Shown here piece after piece: positions 61,031 to 64,000 of a DNA stretch of 64,000 bases; the first letter of the stretch is position 1; every line of letters begins with the position of its first letter. A program made the position numbers and the translations under genes. Under the pieces are notes generated by a model. It searched no databases and was not told where the DNA came from. It worked only from the letters and a program-made list of their open reading frames with translations. The DNA is from Megaustenia siamemsis (taxonomy: Eukaryota; Mollusca; Gastropoda; Stylommatophora; Ariophantidae). Location of the stretch: positions 60,423,388-60,487,387 of the forward strand of contig JAVIAB010000046.1 of the NCBI GenBank assembly GCA_032433765.1, in the 5' to 3' direction.

Positions 61031-63230
61031 GATAAATAGGGAAGTTATGGAAATAAAGTTGGAGAGTAGCTGTAGACAAGCTGCTAAAAAAACACCAGAG
61101 AAATGGTGCACAAGAAGATAATAGAGAAGTAATTACTATGAGTAGATAAAGGGAGGTGGTATACTAGGAATAGATGTACTAGAAGTAGATAAATAGAGAA
61201 ATGGTGTATCAAAAGTAGAAACATAGAGAAGTGATTAATGGAGATGTGGTGAACTAGAAGTAGATTGATAGTGAAGGGGTATGTAAGATATAAAGTAATA
61301 GAGAAGTGATGTACTAGAAGTTAATTAATGGAGAGGTGGTGAGCTAGAAGTAGATTGATAGTGAAGGTGTATGTAAGATGTAAAGTAATAGAGAAGTGAT
61401 GTACTAGAAGTGGATTAATGGAAATGTGGTGAGCTAGAAGTAGATTGATAGTGAAGGGGTATGTAAGATGTAAAGTAATAGAGAAGTGATGTACTAGAAG
61501 TTAGTACATAGTGAGGTGATATACTGGAAGTAGAAAAGTAGAGAAATGGTGTATTAGAAGTTGATATACAGAGAGGTAGTGTACAAGGAGTTGATGAATA
61601 GACAGGTGGTGTCCTAGAAGAAGATTCATAGTTGATATTGGGAAAAGTGGTGTACATTGATGGATAGACATAGAGAAGTTAAAAAAAAAAAAAAAAAACC
61701 CCGTCACGCCAAGTGGCGTATAGGGAATATGGTGTTAGTGACCATAAATTTTACAGACCTTCGGCACATGATTTTTTTGGGTAATGTGGTCGGTATTATG
61801 CCCGTGCTGCTTTACTTTCCCAGGAAAAAATCCGGTACCCATTAAAGGCTGGATGAACTGGAAGCCGTCAGTTGGGATCGAACCTACCTCATCACTGAGC
61901 TTTCGCGGCTCCCACATAGAGAAGTGGTTACTACTATCAATGGATAGAAAGAGAAGGGGTGTACTAGAAGTAGATCAACAGAGAAGTTGTGTGTTAGAAG
62001 TAAATATATATGTAACGGAGAAATGGTGCACCAGAATAAGAGAAGTAGTGTACTAGGAGTAGTGTATACTAAGAGTAGATATCGAGAGAAATGGTATACT
62101 AGGAAAGGATGTACTAGATGTGGATTAATAAAGAAGGGGTGTACTAGACATTGAATGTAGGAGAAGTGGTGTATTAGAAGTTAGTGCATAGAGAAGTTGC
62201 ATAGAGAAGTGGTGTACTGGAAGTGGGAAAATAAAGAAATGTTAGAGAAATAGTGTACCTGAAGTAGATATATAGAGAAGTGGTGTAATAAAAGTTGATA
62301 AATGGAGAAGGGGTGTGCAGGATGTAAGGCAATAGAGACGTAGTGTACTAGAAATTGGTGCATAGCGAGATGGTGTACTGGAAGTTGAAAAATAAAGAAA
62401 TGGTGTATTCAAAGTAGATATATAAAGAAGCCACGTACTAGGTAAATAAGGAGGTGGTGTACTAGAAGTACATTAATTGAGAAGTGGTGTACTCTGAATT
62501 GATTGATAGAGAAGTGGTGTCTTAGACGTAGATTAAAATATAAATGGTGTACTCCGATTTGATTGATAGAGAAGTGGTGTCCTAGAAGTGGATTAAGATA
62601 GAAGTGGTGTACTAGAGTTGGTATGTGGAGAGAAGTGGTATACTGGATGGACAGTAATGGAGAAGTAATTACTATAAGTGGCTTAGAAAGAGAACGGGTG
62701 CATTAGGAGTAGATAATAGAGAAGTGGTGTATTGGAAGTTAATATAGAGAGGGGTAACTGAGAAAGGGTTCATCAGAAGTGAATAGTAGAGAAGTGATAA
62801 ACAAGGAGTGGATATAAAGAGAGGTGGTATACTAGGAGTGGATATAAATAGAGGTGGTATACTGGGAGTGGGTGTACGAGAAGTAGATGAATATGGAAGG
62901 GGTGTCATATACATTGAGTCTAGGAAAAGTGGCGTACTAGAAGTAGTGCATAGAGAAGTGGCATATTAGAAGTTGGAAATGGAAAAATGGTGTGACTGAG
63001 GTAGATATATAGAGAAGTGGTGTACTAAAAGTAGACGAATAGGGAAGGGGTGTCATAGATGTTGAGTCTAGGTGTACTAGAAGTAGTGCATAGAAAAGTG
63101 GTATATTAGAAGTTGGAAATGGAAAAATGGTGTGACTGAAGTAGATATCTAGAGAAGTGGTGTACTAAAGGTAGATAGATGGAGAGGTGGTGAACCAGAA
63201 ATGGATTAATAGAGAAGGGGTATATAAGGT
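61030..63230. repeat. Degenerate GA-rich minisatellite (about 30-45-bp units)
   Basis: Imperfect units of the type GAGAAGTGGTGTACTAGAAG followed by TAGAT-rich spacers repeat throughout, with diverged forms such as GTGAAGGGGTATGTAAGATG. Larger duplications are visible: 61245-61310, 61330-61395 and 61430-61500 share a block with TAGATTGATAGTGAAGG, and 62880-62990 resembles 63020-63130. Spurious open frames rich in Ser, Thr, His and Pro on the minus strand are products of the repeat. Confidence 0.88.
61680..61913 (-). mobile_element. tRNA-derived SINE (single head, deleted) inside the minisatellite
   Basis: On the minus strand it begins GGGAGCCGCGAAAGCTCAGTG and has B box GGTTCGATCCC at 61884-61874. 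About two dozen bases between A and B box are missing compared with the copies at 32268 and 54687. The body is otherwise close to them and ends CGCCACTTGGCGTGACGGGG followed by a run of about 18 T (A on the plus strand, 61681-61698). A 12-bp repeat, ACATAGAGAAGT, flanks it at 61668-61679 and 61914-61925. The host minisatellite contains similar words, so the duplication is less certain than for the other copies. Confidence 0.82.
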
Positions 63231-63800
63231 GTGAAAAGTTGTGGAAATCAAAACTCATCAGCACAAACACAAAACTTAGACTATTCAAATCAAGTGTACT
63301 ATCAACCCTTACGTATGCATGTGAGAGCTGGTAAACAACAAGAGACATAGAAACAAAGTTGAACACATTCAAAAATAGATGTCTAAGGAAAATACTTGGT
63401 ATAGTGTGGTACAAATTCAAAACAAATGAGGAAATGAGAAAAATCGACAATCAACCACTAATATCTTCGGTAATCAAGAAAAGACGATGATCATATGTTG
63501 GACATGTGATGAGAAGAGATAATAACCGAATAACAAAGCAAGCCCTCATGTGGGAAACAACAGGTAAGAGGAAAAGAGGAAGACCCAGAGAGACACTGAA
63601 AAGAAGATTGATGAGAGAGGCAAGAGTATCAGGAATCGGCTCCCTCAATGAGATAGAGTTGCTTGCACAGAACAGAGATAAATGACGAGATTTGATAAAA
63701 TATCTTTACAAGAATTGAAAACTGCTAGAACAAAAATTTAGATAAAAGAAGGGGTATCTGGGTCTATGTTCTATGGGCTGGCTATGGCTTGAAAGGTCAA
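63231..63800 (+). mobile_element. LINE 3' end with ATAG microsatellite tail
   Basis: The plus strand encodes a LINE reverse-transcriptase C-terminus in pieces: LRLFKSSVLSTLTYACESW, a stop, LNTFKNRCLRKILG, YVGHVMRRDNNRITKQAL and GKRKRGRPRETLKRRLMRE, ending near AQNRDK at 63683. The 3' untranslated part (63697-63800) ends with GGCTGGCTATGGCTTGAAAGG and then TAGATAGATAG. The same 3' part is seen at 41265-41362. It is 5'-truncated and dead. Confidence 0.82.
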
Positions 63801-64000
63801 TAGATAGATAGAATGATAAATTATAGTCTCAGCATTCTGCAAGCATGCCAGAACTAATTAGTGACCTGAATAAGTGGGCACATACTCAGAGGGGCACAAA
63901 TTCTCATGGACACAACAGGTCCAATGATTGGTCAGAAGCAACACATGACAATGTGAATAAATTAAGGAGGCATAAAGAGCACAGTCAGAGATTCTATAGA
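63801..64000. other. No feature recognised
   Basis: The last 200 bases show no coding motif or repeat that I recognise. Confidence 0.5.

Noticed and set aside
60678..61917. Minus-strand open frames rich in Ser, Thr, His and Pro
   Set aside because: They are translations of purine-rich and minisatellite sequence, and similar frames recur wherever the repeat does.

Overview
The window is eukaryotic nuclear DNA from an animal, most likely an invertebrate. The evidence is spliced exons of a CUB-domain gene, several single-ORF LINEs with an apurinic-type endonuclease and reverse transcriptase, tRNA-derived SINEs and two large satellite arrays. I see no prokaryotic operon, CRISPR array, intact tRNA or rRNA gene. 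I cannot name the species; LINEs of this kind are common in molluscs, cnidarians, echinoderms and lancelets.

Layout. 1-31463 is one uninterrupted 29-bp satellite with a roughly 2-kb higher-order structure; it runs into a 100-N assembly gap (31464-31563), so its true length and right junction are unknown. 31564-32650 is the RNase H end of a LINE carrying a SINE. 32811-33054 is a CUB-domain exon on the minus strand. 33055-56296 is an apparent 23.2-kb intron packed with decayed LINEs in both orientations (34.2-37.5, 37.9-38.4, 39.5-40.3, 40.3-42.6 and 42.7-55.8 kb), a possible piggyBac-like relic and a 9.87-kb array of a 436-bp repeat. 56297-56444 and 56716-56897 are the two exons of the preceding CUB domain. 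57548-60533 is a nearly full-length LINE with target-site duplications. 61.0-63.2 kb is a degenerate GA-rich minisatellite interrupted by a SINE, followed by a LINE 3' end.

The host gene reads right to left. Exons 56897-56716, 56444-56297 and 33054-32811 have matching splice phases and spell one complete CUB domain followed by the start of the next, as in tandem-CUB secreted or endocytic receptor proteins. The third exon has two compensating one-base frame changes.

The most unusual structure is the 43995-53865 array. About 22.6 copies of a 436-bp unit, each with a tRNA-like A/B-box module followed by a T7 run, sit inside a LINE. The whole array is bounded by a 13-bp duplication of LINE sequence. 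The first 4.4 copies are inverted relative to the rest, and the inversion point lies at the tRNA-like head. This is the geometry expected if the array, or its founder, arrived by target-primed reverse transcription with twin priming. A second noteworthy item is a SINE whose copy at 54687-55048 has two different tRNA-like heads in tandem, while its relatives at 32268-32520 and 61680-61913 have one.
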